A stretch of 64,000 bases of DNA from Sorex araneus (lineage: Eukaryota; Chordata; Mammalia; Eulipotyphla; Soricidae), in contig NC_073313.1 of the NCBI RefSeq assembly GCF_027595985.1, positions 107,031,052 through 107,095,051 of the forward strand. The letters run 5' to 3'. Numbering within the stretch: the stretch's first letter is position 1; every line of letters starts with the position of its first letter. The notes under the pieces were generated by a model. The model worked only from the letters and a program-made list of their open reading frames with translations. It was not told the DNA's origin and did not search any database. Of this stretch, positions 44,690 to 57,023 are shown piece after piece. Made by a program: the position numbers and the translations under genes.

Positions 44690-45182
44690 CTGGTTTTTGG
44701 CCATTTGTCACTACCTTACTGTGAATATTTCAATCCCATAGAAGAAAGAGATTATTCTTCATCTGTCCCTCTCCTTATAGCTATGTCAGTCAGCACAATA
44801 ACTTCTAGTTCCATTCATATCATTGCAAAGTGTATGGTTTTGTCCTTTATAGAGCTGCATAGTTTTCCACTGTGTATATACACCATGACTTCTTGATCCA
44901 TTCATCTAGACTTGAGCATTGATTCCATATCTTTGCTATGAACAAATTCTGCGATGATCATATGTGGGTATATACCCTTTAAAATTAATGTATTGTGTTT
45001 TGGGAATAGATGCCAAGAAGTGATATTCTTACTATTTCAATTTTTGAAGATAGTATTAATTTTTTGTTGGTGAGCTTTGTGGGTACTTCATATATTTTAG
45101 ATATTAGCACTTAAAGGTTTACAAATATTTTCTCCCATATGGTAGGATTTCTTTTTTCACTTTGGCTTATTTCTTTTGCCAT
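44690..45182 (-). mobile_element. ancient L1 fragment
   Basis: Plus-strand AGTTCCATTCATATCATTGC and ACAAATATTTTCTCCCATAT are L1 ORF2 antisense landmarks. Confidence 0.75.
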
Positions 45183-45800
45183 GTCATCATTATCATCATC
45201 ATCATCCCATTGATTGTCAATTTTCTCGACTTGTCTCAGTAACGTCTCCAATCATCCTAGCTCTGAGATTTTAGAAGCCTCTCATTACTAATCCTTCCGA
45301 ACAGTGCGGCATTCGAGGCTCTTTCAGGGTCACGGGAATAAGACCCATCATTGTTACTGGTCTTGGCATATGAATACGCCACGGGGAGTTTGCCAGGCTC
45401 TTCCATGCAGGCAGGAAACTCTCAGTAGCTTGCCAGGTTCTCCAAGAGGGAGAACTAGGCTATAAGATGTCGCTCCCAGGAGCTTGGTTCTATACTCTCT
45501 GGATGTTGGCCATTAATGGGATTACATGGCTCTGGGGGCAGTTTCTGGCTGTGACTGCCTAGCTACTGGAAAATAGGGAATCTGCGTAGAAGCCCAGTCC
45601 CGATCTGAGCAGCCTTGGATATCTCAGTCCCGGGTCCCTCACACCTGGGTTCCTCTGCCGGTTCCTCTTGCATGAAACCCATCCGAACATGTGGAGAGGG
45701 GCCTTGAGTATGGCTGTAGCTGGGTTCCAGAGGTCTTCAGCTTTGAGTTTCCCTCCCCACCCCAAGCAGAGCCCCTGCAGCCTAAGACCTCCTTTTGCCA
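45183..45800 (-). mobile_element. long RTE-tailed composite (copy 3)
   Basis: Starts with an ATCATCATC tail on the plus strand, then CAGTAACGTCTCCAATCATC, GCTCTTTCAGGGTCACGGG and GTGGAGAGGGGCCTTGAGTA, in reverse order of copies 1 and 2. Confidence 0.85.
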
Positions 45801-45989
45801 TGTAAAATTCTTAATCTTATGTAGTCCTATTAATGTTTTTGTATCTTTGTCATTGATTTAAATATTAATAACAATAGACAATTGTGTACTTATTCTCCTA
45901 GTAAACAAACTTGATGCATCATCTCACTTACTGAGCATGTTTGCCCTGTTTTTATCACGAAGGGACTGAGTATCTAGCAAATTACATCT

Positions 45990-46100
45990 TATTTTTTATT
46001 TTTTAAATTTTATTGAATCACCGTGAGATAGTTACAAGCTTTCATGTTTGGGTTACAATCACACAATGATCAAACACCCATCCCTCCACCAGTGCCAAAG
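45990..46100 (-). mobile_element. L1 3' end, about 110 bp
   Basis: AATTTTATTGAATCACCGTG, TTTGGGTTACAATCACACA, CCCTCCACCAGTGCC. Confidence 0.85.
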
Positions 46101-46600
46101 CCATTCAGCAAGTAAGAATAGGAAATCTTATTTGTATGACAATTCCTTCAAAAGTATGTCAATCAATTATATTTCCCTTAACACCATTTCCAACATTTTT
46201 AAAGGATAGAAGACTAGGTACTTCCTCTTTCTTTCACCAACTCAGTGTTTTAAATTTTCCCATTGGCATTTCCTGTCCCCAGTAACCACCTATCAGAAAA
46301 GTGCCTATTGACATTCACCAGAAAATCAAATGTCCTCTTCTCTGGCTTTCAATTAAAATATATATACAGGATCAGACTATCACCTCTTCTTGAAACTCTA
46401 TTACTTTGGCCACTACAATTTTGCCATTGTCCTGTTTCCTTCCTTCTCTGCTTTCTTCTATAGTATTCCTCTTTTGCCTTTCTCCTCACAGAAATGTAGA
46501 TTTCTTTAAGGTATTCCTTCACAAAATTATACCTTAACTTTGCTTTTCTTCAGCTAACATCATAATATTATCTTTCTATAGATGAATGTCCTCATAAGAA
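46101..46600. other. unassigned intergenic
   Basis: No family recognised. Confidence 0.4.
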
Positions 46601-46604
46601 GTAG

Positions 46605-46800
46605 CATAGTGTCATGGCTAAGGGTACTGATCCTAGAATCAGTCTGCCTGGATTCCAGCCTCCCATCTATATATATCACATGCAAGTGACAATCTTTGGA
46701 CAGTTACTCAGTGCCTTTGTTTGCTCGTTTCTAGCTTAATAGCTAAAGTGATATCACTTCTGCAAAGAACCAGTGCCTGACAAGTTGTGAGCCTTGTGCA
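46605..46800 (+). repeat. MIR fossil
   Basis: AGCATAGTGTCATGGCTAAG, CAGTCTGCCTGGATTCCAG. Confidence 0.75.
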
Positions 46801-47083
46801 TATATACTAGGATTCTGTCTGGGTCCTCAGATCCTAATTTTCAACCATATTCTATACTCCCACTGATTTCCTTCCCATGAAGAACTCTAAGAAACTCAAC
46901 ATGAGCATAATTTCCTTCATGTTGTATCATGTGCATAATTGGCTTTGTTTCTACTCATACCAGATTATTTTAAAGTTTTCTCATCTCTGTGAGACATCAC
47001 TACTATCTTAATCAGCATGCTGTTCAAACCTGTCCCTTTCAGCTCACTGTTTAAAATATATCAGTTAGTTACATTAGCCTACC

Positions 47084-48228
47084 TGTGTAGTCACAAAGTG
47101 GCTAGGGAACCCAAGCGGCTCTCTCTCACTACCTGTGAGAGACCACCTGTGGTCTCGGGGCGCTTCCGCACCTGGGACGGCTGGTGTCATGTGTGGATGA
47201 AGGAGGAAATGAAGGTCAAGTTGGTTGGTGGTCAGTTGCCGTTTATTCAGTTCTCCCCACTCTCCTGTTCCAGTCTCACTAAGCCCCTCATTCTATTCTC
47301 ACACTGCCGCTCATTCCCGTCTCCTTCTGTCACTCCTACACATCTCTCCACACTCCCTCTCGAAGCCCTGGTCTCTCTCTCATCTCTCCAACTCCCAACG
47401 TTGGCAGTAGCAACCACACTCAGGTTGGATAGCACACCCAACATACCTAAAGCCCTTCCGTATTGCTGAGCAGGCTCAAGGGCAGAAATAACACCTAGGG
47501 GTGTTTTCCTCTCCTTAGTCCAATAACTTAATTTACATGTTAATTAAAATCTTATTTCTACTTCTTGATATTAGTTATTTTGTACGGACACAGTAAGAGA
47601 TACATTAAGCTTGTAATGTGGCTCTCCTGGGGACATCTCGCTATAGATCTCAGACTACAGTGCTCATGCCAGATTAATCTTTCCTCATCCTAGCAGGGTC
47701 CTAATCTAGTCTTACTGTTTGGATTATGACATAATTTGCCCATAACCATGCTCTTAACTTATAGTTAACTATTATGGCGCTTTGGCCTGACCCATTTTGA
47801 TGCCAGGGTAGCTCACAGCTTGCTTTGGGTCCACCCAGTCTCTCGTCAGGACTCTGCTTTTGGAATGCTAGGAAGTAAGGGCAACTGAGGCTTAAGTCGA
47901 GAGAACAAATGCCCAGGAATGAATATTATTCAGAGTCAATAAACTCCCAAGTTACAAAAGCATAGCATTAACTGACTTCTTGTGTGTCCATACAAAAACG
48001 ACATTACTCTGAATTAACTATGCAAGGGACTTAAGAAGAAAAAAACAATATTTACAAATTAACAGCGTCTGATTAGGAGATAAAAGTAATTGACCAGTTG
48101 GGGAAGAAAAGCACAAAGAAAGAGGTTACAAGTAAACACAGAGGAATGGGAGCACTGTGATGTGAGTAACCCAGTAAACCTAAGCTCTCTGTGGCAAGGC
48201 AGAAAGGACAAACCAATGTTATCCTACA
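47084..48228 (-). mobile_element. solo LTR, copy 1
   Basis: About 1.1 kb homologous to 57024-58066. Ends TGTG...CTACA. Minus-strand AATAAACGG near 47240. Possible 6-bp duplication CCTACC/CCTAAC. No internal retroviral genes adjoin it. Confidence 0.7.
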
Positions 48229-48357
48229 CCTAACAGTTCTATCTTTTAAATTCTTCAATACGGATTATGAAAACCTTTTGAAATTGATCTAGTAGCGGTT
48301 GTACAATCATATGACTGACTAAATGACATTGAATTGCATTCTTTAAAGTGATTTAGA

Positions 48358-48530
48358 GGGGCTGGAGCGATAGCACAGCGGGTAGGGCATTTGCCTTGCA
48401 CGGGGCCAACCCGAGTTCGAATCCCAGCATCCCATATGGTCCCCTGAGCACCGCCAGGGATAATTCCTGAGTGCATGAGCCAGGAATGACCCCTGTGCAT
48501 TGCCGGGTGTGACCCAAAAAGCAAAAAAAA
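48358..48530 (+). mobile_element. young SOR-type SINE
   Basis: Near-consensus full length with a perfect 13-bp duplication AAAGTGATTTAGA (48345-48357, 48531-48543). Confidence 0.95.
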
Positions 48531-48544
48531 AAAGTGATTTAGAG

Positions 48545-48720
48545 GATAGAGGTCAGCTATTATACAGGTGAAGGCATTTGACTTTCACGTGGTCAACTCA
48601 AGTTTGATCTTTGATGACACCTATTGTCCCCCAAGCCTTTGCAGGTATGACCTCTGAATGCAGCGCCAGGAATAAGACCTAACCACTGTGAGGTTTGCAC
48701 CAAAAAAAACAAAAGAAAAA
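48545..48720 (+). mobile_element. SOR-type SINE, old
   Basis: CAAGTTTGATCTTTGATGAC and CAGCGCCAGGAATAAGACC, A-rich end. Directly follows the young copy. Confidence 0.75.
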
Positions 48721-49185
48721 AACAAATCTTTTTCTTCATCAGCTGGGCAATTGTGGGCAGTGGCTGTTCTGAAAACATCTCTTTAGAAATAAACAAATAA
48801 TTAAAATTAAATAGTTCAGAAGGTAAATTTATATTTCTCTCCAACTCCTATAGTTAACAGGTCAACTCCTATAGTTAATAGGTCAATACCATCTCCTCTG
48901 GAATATGATCATAGCCTTCTAACTGTTTTATTTTAATTTCATTTTTGCCTAGCCCCAGGGGTAGGTCTAGGTCTGATGGTGGTGACTATGAATATCTCCT
49001 ATAAGCAAGTACTCCATGGAGTACTTAACAAAAATTTTAGAATCACTGTCTACAGGATGAAGTACACACTTCTTAGTCTGGCAAGATCTTCATGTCTTTT
49101 CCATGTTGTCTTTCCTTTACTTTCTTTTTCTTTTTCCTATTATTGTTTTATATTTTATACTTAAATGATAATTGTGAAGGGAAGA
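48721..49185. other. unassigned intergenic
   Basis: A short tandem duplication of ACTCCTATAGTTAA occurs at 48842-48885. Confidence 0.4.
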
Positions 49186-49189
49186 GTTG

Positions 49190-49345
49190 GATTAAGATAG
49201 CAAATAATTGTAAAACACAGGATAATGGAAAGTAAATTTCAGGATTAGACTTATATCTTAGACCCACCCCTTACAAACTATACTAACCAACCTAAGTTAC
49301 TTTACCTTTCTGACCTCTGAGGCTCCTTATCCGTTTTTTATTTTT
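49190..49345 (+). repeat. probable MIR fossil
   Basis: TTACTTTACCTTTCTGACC and AGGCTCCTTATCCG. Confidence 0.5.
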
Positions 49346-49771
49346 AATTTTTTCCTTATCTGTTTTTTAAAGAGTGCTGTGGAACCTGGGAATAACTTCA
49401 CAAGATTACAGTGCCTGTCTGGCAAATCTGAAGCCAGTGCCCATGATTTACATTCCTGTCCCTATCCCACATGCCTATGTGCAATCCCAGTGACTTTGCT
49501 ATTTGGAATTCCTGGTGCTACAACAAACTGTACAATCTCTACTGCACTACTGTCAAGTGTGTTCGAGCACCAAAACAAAAGTGTGCAAGCACTGCAATCA
49601 TGTGTGTGACTCTTGGTAAGCACTGCAGAAAAAATGTACATGAGCACTACAACTAAACAATATGACACCCAGTAAGCACAGGTATGAGTACTACAATCAA
49701 ATATGTGTGACAGATAAACTTTTTAAAGTTAATTGAAATTATGCCTTTTTATTTAAAGACATGAATAACTT

Positions 49772-49920
49772 TGACTGGAGAGATTGCTCAGAGAGCTGAG
49801 TTTATGTTTTGCATCTGGAGACCCTGGTCTGAACACTGCAAGTTGCTTTCAGCACCACCAGGAGCCACCCCAGTGCACTGAGCACCACTGCCGTCCCCAA
49901 ACTCAGGCTGCACACTACAA
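49772..49920 (+). mobile_element. SOR-type SINE, old
   Basis: GACTGGAGAGATTGCTCAG head, TTTCAGCACCACCAGGAGCC. Confidence 0.65.
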
Positions 49921-50049
49921 TCCTCCTGTGAAGAGTAAATCCTATAATACATTCCAAGTGCTTAGCATTTGCAATAATTTTGTTTAAATTCGTTTTTAAG
50001 TTTAGAAATGAAAAGTAATGTATGGTCGAAGCTAAAGATAAACTAAAGA

Positions 50050-50600
50050 TATAGATTTTCAGTAAAAAGCAAAGTTGTTTCTCAGTGCTGAGTTCAGTGT
50101 GTGGGACATATCAGGAAATAAATCTACATTTTTGGATTCTGTTGTTACTTTTATATCATTTAAGTTGGGACTAGGGTCAAGCACATGGGCAGAGAATTTA
50201 ACCTTGCCAAGGTGAAGAAGCACATCTTCCTGAGAGGCGGAAGCATTTGAGATGACTGTGTGGAAATGGCTCAGATGGAAGCCAAAGAAGCTCCTGTCAG
50301 TTGGCCCAAATCTTCTCAGTAATGAAGGAGGTGAGGTCATCTCCTGAGAATGAGGGGGAAGGCTAGGTCTGGGGGCTTGAGGAGAAGGCAGGAAGTTTGA
50401 AGCAGCTGCTATAGGGAATGTGATAGGGAGTAAGCAAGTGAGGAATGAATGGATTGTTGAACAGCCAGAGGGGCCAGCTTTGGGTAGAGCTTGTGCATTG
50501 GCAGCAAACCCAATGACCAAAACTCCAACAAGCCAAGAGTGGAAACAATTATCTTCAAGGGGTCACCCAGGGCTGCAGATTGGAAAGGCAGGGATAGGAT
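50050..50600 (-). repeat. probable old LINE (L2-like) fragment
   Basis: A 153-codon minus frame (50059-50520) is open, but its wording (Ser/Pro-rich, LLPITFPIA) resembles a common mammalian repeat I recall rather than a gene. Confidence 0.35.
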
Positions 50601-51190
50601 GAGAGTTTTCTTGTAAAGGATTCTAAGTCAGCACAGGAAGAGTGGGACACACCTCCGTAAAGGTCATATACCTGAAAACTCATTTATGTATTTAGTATAT
50701 ATTTACCCACCACATGTTGCTTATATACTGCAAAAGTGCATGGGCATAAGAGATTCTATAAAGAAGCCAATGCACAAAAATCTCTGCCCTTAATATATAT
50801 CACAAAACTCACGTATAAATGTTCACAGAATGTTTATTCATCATTACAAGAAAGAAAACTAGTAACAAACAACATGTGAGTGTATACTATCAGGACATAC
50901 ACCTATAATTATTCAATATAAGGAAATTAACTATTGAAATGCACAAGTAAATATATTAATCAATGTGCTGATGAAAAGGAGTGCATAATGTGAAATTGCA
51001 TTTATTTTTAAATTGTAGAAACTACAAATTAAGTAATCTATGGTTATCAACTGATCCCCGGGTTCAATAGGAAAGCCACCGAAGGATCACATAGAAACTT
51101 CGTGTGGTACTGGATATGTTAATTAACTTGATTTTGGTGATTAATTCACACATGCATACATCTGGCAAAATCAATCACATTATATGTTAT
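50601..51190. other. unassigned AT-rich intergenic
   Basis: No family recognised. Confidence 0.4.
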
Positions 51191-51196
51191 AAATTC

Positions 51197-51325
51197 ACTG
51201 TATCACTGTCATCCCATTGCTTATCAATTTGCTCGAGCGGCCACCAGTAACATCTCCAACGTGAGACTTGTTGTTACTGATTTTGGCATATTGAATATGC
51301 CACGGGTAGCTTGCCAGGCTCTAAT
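51197..51325 (-). mobile_element. RTE-tailed SINE, truncated
   Basis: CACTGTATCACTGTCATCCC tail, TTGCTCGAGCGGCCACCAGT, GCCACGGGTAGCTTGCCAGG. Confidence 0.85.
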
Positions 51326-51449
51326 ATGCTACAAATGTACACTATTTATATTAATTGTACCTCAAATAGTTTTAAAGATTAATTTAAAGATTTTATTCAT
51401 CTAAAATATCCCTGCCTTCATGAAATTTACAGCCTATATGTGAGAGACT

Positions 51450-53530
51450 GACAATAAACCAATAAGTAAACAAACATGATTATTTATAGACAGCACTTCT
51501 TGCTGTGAAGTTAAAATAAACAAGGAAATGGGATAGAGAATAGGGTGGGGCAGGGATAAAGGAGCAACTACAGATAGGGTAGTCAAGAAAGGCCTCTTCG
51601 GAAGTGCCATTTGATCTGAGTTGTGAATGATGAAAATGAAATAGCCATGAGAAGATGTGGAGGAAGAATACCACGGACAGAGAAAACAGCATGAAAAGTC
51701 TGTAAGGCATGAATAAACTTTGTGTGTTCAAGGAATAGCAAGAAGACAAGTATAACTTGAGTTTACTGAACAAGATGCTAGTTATCAAGAGAGGAGGTTT
51801 AGAAAAGTTGACAAGTGTCAGATCATGTAGAGTCTTGTAGAATATTAGTAAGGAGATGGGAGTGTATTCTAATTGTCTGACTTATCAGACCTTAAGTAGA
51901 GGTTGGACATGTTATTTTTTTTTCTGTAGTGTTGTTATGGCTATTGTGTGAACAACTTACTGCAGCGGGCAAGGATAAAGGCAAGAAGATGGGCTAGAAA
52001 TTGCTATTTTAGTCTAGATAAAAATGATGGGGATATATGCTAGGTTGGTAGGAATGGACATTGTGAGAAGTAGTCATATGAAGAATCCATTTTGGAAGTA
52101 AAATTGAAAGGACTCAGATTCTAAATTAAAGTGTGATTAAAAAAAAAAACAGGATCACTGAGTCCTGTTTTGACTTAAAACTCTGGATGGAAGGTGGTAG
52201 TTTCACTTAAAAAATAAAATGGGGAAGGTTAATATTTAATGTCTTCCAGTTAGAGACCACCAGAGAACACATACACTTGAGAAAATTGTGTCTATTATTC
52301 AAGGTAACAATGAGAAATTTACACCAGGGAGATTTATGTGTATCTCAGTAGATATATCTTATTGGATTTGCATGTAGATGATTTTAGGGGGATTCCAAAG
52401 AAGGGCATATTTTAGATTGGGTGCTATTACCAAATGAGTATAATTATCTGAACTGTATATCTTAATAATTTATATAGAATGTATTTTAATGAGAATAAAA
52501 GTAGTAATCACTCAAATGAAGAAAGCATATTATTTGGTACTTTTTTGCATTTAACAATAATCTTGCTTTTGTCAACAAATAGATAACATTATAAAATAGT
52601 TGTATTTTGTCTCACTTTGTTGTGATCATCTCCAAGACATCTTGTCTTGTTGTTAGACTAGTTTAATGCTATTTCATGTGAGTTGGTCAAATAGGAGAAT
52701 GATATGACTACCTGTGAAGACAAGGCAGGTTTATAACTAGCAGTGAGGCTAAAAATAGTATAACTTACCAGTTCTGAGATGGCAATGATAGCTTTTTCTT
52801 TCTAAAGGAGAAGAGAAAATTTGAGGAAAAACACTCAAATTTCTGATTTGGACATGTTAACTTTAAGACAGATTTAAATATGCAGTGCATATGTTAAATT
52901 AGACCCATTAAAAAGCCTAGATATGGATAAGGGGTTAAGGCACTTGTCTTGCATGCATTAAACTCATGGTCCCCTGAGAACAGATCTGGGAGTAACACCA
53001 AATCTCAAAACTATATCCCTCAATTTATTTTGAAAATAAAGTAGGCAGCCAGATACTAATTTTGTAGCTCAAGGAAAGTTTTCAAAGATAAAACATCTAT
53101 AAATATAGAATAATTATCATAAACATAGTATTCATAAGAAAAGAAAATTTCACATGTCACAACTAGTCAGCATCACCACGTGAAAGGAAACAGAGATGAG
53201 AAGAGATCTCAGATTAGAGACCTGAGCAATTCAACTTTAAGAGGTTAAGGAGATGAGGAGGAACCAGCAAAAGAAATTGAAAGGGAAAAGGACTGATGAA
53301 GAAAATAATCCAAGAGATTAAGGTGACATGAAATTCAAGAAGTAAATTTTAAAGAAAGAGTGATGAGTTGCATAAAATGCTACTAAGTAGTTATAGAAAA
53401 CAAAGTCTGAGAACCATTAATTAGATTAGGCAAGTTGTAGGTCATTAATGACCATGACACAGAAGTTTCATTGGTATGGTATAGGAGACAACTCTGTTAC
53501 AGTGGATTAAGACAAAGTTAGAGTTGTGCT
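51450..53530 (-). repeat. long LINE2 fossil incl. RT region
   Basis: Plus-strand AAGAAAGGCCTCTTCGGAAG, GATCATGTAGAGTCTTGTAG and, near 53.2-53.5 kb, AGAGTGATGAGTTGCATAAA and TAGGTCATTAATGACCATGA are antisense L2 3'-end and reverse-transcriptase landmarks. Confidence 0.7.
52918..53030 (+). mobile_element. SOR-type SINE, degenerate
   Basis: GGGGTTAAGGCACTTGTCTT, CATGGTCCCCTGAGAACAG. Confidence 0.65.
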
Positions 53531-53539
53531 CATCTAACC

Positions 53540-53745
53540 TTTACGCTGAACCAGGTACTGAATTCAGTCTTTGTGACAACCTTAGGACAAAAGTATTATT
53601 TCTTACATCTATTTTACATATGGGGTGGGGTGTTGAGAAAGCTAAATAACTTCCTGATACCATTGAACTTCTGAAGAGAACATCATACATTTGGACCTAG
53701 ACAACCTAGCTCTAGCACTCATGTTCTATGTATTATACTATTCTA
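53540..53745 (-). repeat. MIR fossil
   Basis: Plus-strand GAACCAGGTACTGAATTCAG and CTAAATAACTTCCTGATACC. Confidence 0.6.
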
Positions 53746-55580
53746 TATAAGTAGATACTATAGAAAGTCAAAAATTGGGGTACCTAGAATTGACCAGCCT
53801 TCTGGACTTGCTAAAAGGAAAGCCCCAACTGGCAGGAGTTTATGTCAGCCACTTGAAACATGAGAGGGAGACTAGCTCAGTTGACTTTAGAGCAACCTTC
53901 TCTAAGCAAGTCTTGTTAGCCTGTGGCTTTGGTTCTATATAGATGTATTGAGAGATGGCAAGAAAATGGTGGGGATTCCATCCTTACAATACTTATATTA
54001 TTTATCCTAATATTTCTCTTCTCATACCCTTAGCTGTTCCTCTCCAGGGTCTTAAATGCTGTTGACCTTCCCATAGTCAACTAACTATAATACAGGTCAG
54101 GAGTTTCATTCCCCTTACACTTGTCCTGGTTCCTCCAATACCAACCTTCATTCCATTTCCCTCCCTGAGAGACTCAGATGGAAATGCAGACACCTTCATA
54201 GATGGCTGAAGGTTATGTTAAGCAGGAAGTAAGGAAGAAGGAACCAGATAATCAAGACTTCTGATTGAGTCCTCATTTATAAATGCAATACAATAGGTAA
54301 GTCCCACAAATTCTCATTTACATATGATATAATCAATCTTATAACAGAAATAGATAAGGAGTGAGGATACAATAATACATGCATATAAGTTTTGGTCACC
54401 ATATAAAGGAATATGTTGGAAGTTGCCCGCACAATCATGGTGGTTCTTGTTCTTAGGGATCTACAGCTGAATTATTTATTGTTGATGTCAATTCTTTTAA
54501 GGAGTTAGCCTGTAGAGATGCACTTATGTACATCCCAAATTATGACCTGTAATACTTAAAACCAATATGGTGGTTGGTGTGCTATTCTTACCATAGACAA
54601 GAACTTGAAGTTAGTAAGATCTACTGCAACAGCTGCAGTCTTCGAAACAGCCTCAAAAGTAGTGAGGACAATGAAAATGCCAAGTTCTGTTATTAAAAAC
54701 AGTACCACAATAATGTTTCTATAACTCAACTTTAGCCACATCAGATTTGAGCTCCTTTCATACCTTTCTTCCTTATCCGGAGTTTGAAAGCCACATTCAA
54801 TATGCATTTGTTGGACCATTACTGAGATGAGCCGTGGATAATATATAAAGGAGTAAGACCATTCACCATTGGCAGTCGGAAACAAAGAGTTTTAGAGGTC
54901 TGGCACTGGGCTGATAGGAGAAACTTGGAACAGGAAGTGGGAAATGTGATAAATAACAATTTGAGTTTTCTCGAGGACTATTTTGACAAAAGAACCCCAG
55001 AGTTGCAGCCCTGTAAGAAGAGGGGCAAAATTAATAGTCTCTGTGTCTCCAGTATTTCTCTTTTAGGCCTTCTGGAGTTGCAACCCCTATGAGGTAACAT
55101 CTTAATCCTTAACTGAATCAAGAGGCAGTTTCCTGCCCTTTTAAGGACATTACATTCATGGACATCTTTTGGGTTAGGTATGTGTGAATTCAGCAACTTT
55201 ATTCTTCAATCCAGTCGTTCATAGTCACCAGCTTCTTCCTTAGGGGTCCAAGAGCACCTAGAATTTGAGTAAGATGTGACTTCAGCAGTTATGCCAAACA
55301 TCTTCTCAATGAACATTTATTTAAAGTTATCTCTCCAACCAGATTCCAATGAAATTCCCTAGAGATTCTTTCCTTGGACTTCACCTTGACGTTTTCCCAA
55401 GTTATCTATCATAAAATATGAACGACCCTGGAGTGGAGTCATGTGAAGCAGTGATTAAGCCATGCTGAATCCACATAAAGTAATTTAGCTTCTGTTTTTT
55501 TGCCAACTTAAAATAGTACTGTGGAATAACATGAAAGTACTTACTAACAGTGATCCAAACACTTTAAAAAATGGCTAAGA
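53746..55580. other. unassigned intergenic with a 109-codon minus ORF
   Basis: The minus frame 54556-54885 has one hydrophobic span (NIIVVLFLITELGIFIVL) but no recognised family, splice context or poly(A). Chance is the default reading. Confidence 0.3.
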
Positions 55581-55584
55581 TTGA

Positions 55585-55745
55585 GGACTGGAGAGCTATC
55601 ATAGAGGGTAAGATTCTTGCCTTGTTCATGGCTGAGCCAAGTTTGATCCCTCCCCCGAAATCCATATTGTCCCCCAATCCTCACCAAAAGTTATCCCTGA
55701 GCCAGGAGTAAGCCCTGAGCACAGCCAAGTGTGGTTCAAAAACAA
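55585..55745 (+). mobile_element. SOR-type SINE
   Basis: GGACTGGAGAGCTATCATAG head, AAGTTTGATCCCTCCCCCG, CAGCCAAGTGTGGTTC. Confidence 0.85.
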
Positions 55746-56170
55746 AAGGATAAAATAAAATGAAGTGACTTAAGACCATAACTGTTATTCTATTTGTCTC
55801 ACCACAATTTTAAAAAAAAATTACTTAATGTATCTGATATAGCCCCAAATATCTCCTCTGACTATACTCTAGGAGGAAGAGGCCAGGCCACAGCACTTAT
55901 CAAGTTTTCCTAACCTTCAAATACAACTAAAAGAGATCTTGGAGGATGGTCTCATGGACTTGAGAACTAGCATAAAAAGAGGGGCTGCATTAATGATAGT
56001 GATTGTCTGAGAAAGTCTGTGAGCTATGATTGAGTCAAAAAGAGTAGGGGTGGTGAAAAGTGAATTTTCCAAAAAACTCTTTCGAAGCAAATTTTATTGG
56101 TGATTCAAGTTCACTTGGGGTTGGCTATTGGACATTCTAATTTATCCACCCTAGCTAGTTCTCAGTTATG
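55746..56170. other. unassigned intergenic
   Basis: No family recognised. Confidence 0.4.
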
Positions 56171-56189
56171 CTCTCTTACCTTATAAGCA

Positions 56190-56270
56190 CATTCTAATTG
56201 TTTGACTGAAACACAATCATGAACAATTTTGTAATGCTCTTTAAGGTGATTCAGTCATTTTTTTAAAAAG
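56190..56270 (+). mobile_element. L1 3' terminal fragment
   Basis: TTTGACTGAAACACAATCAT, TTTAAGGTGATTCAGTC. Confidence 0.65.
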
Positions 56271-56393
56271 CCTGTTCTGGAATGCTTGTCTTCCTACTTC
56301 CCTCGGAAAGGTCACACCCTGTGGTTCTCTTCCCCAAAGCATAATAACTAATTATTATTTTATATTCATGTTTTATTAACTTGTCATTGATTT

Positions 56394-56560
56394 GCACTGT
56401 AGCACCGTTGTCCCATTGCTCATTGATTTGCTCGAGCGGGCACCAGTAACATCTCCATCGTGAGACTTGTTGATACTGTTTTTGCCATATCAAATACGCC
56501 ATGGGGGTAGCTTGCCAGACTCCACCATGCAGGCGAAATACTCTCGGTATCTTGACTTGC
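56394..56560 (-). mobile_element. RTE-tailed SINE, truncated
   Basis: CACTGTAGCACCGTTGTCCC tail, TTGCTCGAGCGGGCACCAGT, GTAGCTTGCCAGACTCCACC. Confidence 0.85.
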
Positions 56561-56774
56561 AATATTATGGAATTTCAGGAGTTTTGTTTTATATCTTCAC
56601 ATGTGTATAATTTTCACCACTCCTGCCACCAATATTTGAGAGCCATCCTACTCCTAAAAGACGCTTCTACTCATTCTTCCCACCCTGCTTTCGTTTTCCC
56701 TCTAGTATCCACTATAGTTTCAGCTGAGTTTAGAATTTAGCTGTGTTGCTTCTTGTCAGTTTGATTGATTTTTT

Positions 56775-56943
56775 GTTTGATTTTGGTTAGTGGCCCTCAC
56801 CCAGTGGCACTCAGATGGCTTACTGCTGGGTGGGTCTGCACTCAAGGATGACTACTCGTGGGGTTAAGGGGACAATATTGTTGCCAGGGATTGAATTCTG
56901 TGTGCAAGGCAAGCTCCTTTACCCATGTACTATTGCTCTGGCC
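56775..56943 (-). mobile_element. SOR-type SINE
   Basis: CCCTCACCCAGTGGCACTCA to TATTGCTCTGGCCT. Confidence 0.8.
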
Positions 56944-57023
56944 TCTCATCACTTTGTTTACCTTTGCAATTATATTTCACATATGAATGAAACTGTCTAG
57001 CAATTGTTTTCCAATTCCTTACT

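Noticed and set aside
50059-50520. 153-codon minus-strand open frame as a gene
   Set aside because: Low-complexity Ser/Pro wording similar to a common ancient repeat; no domain or promoter context.
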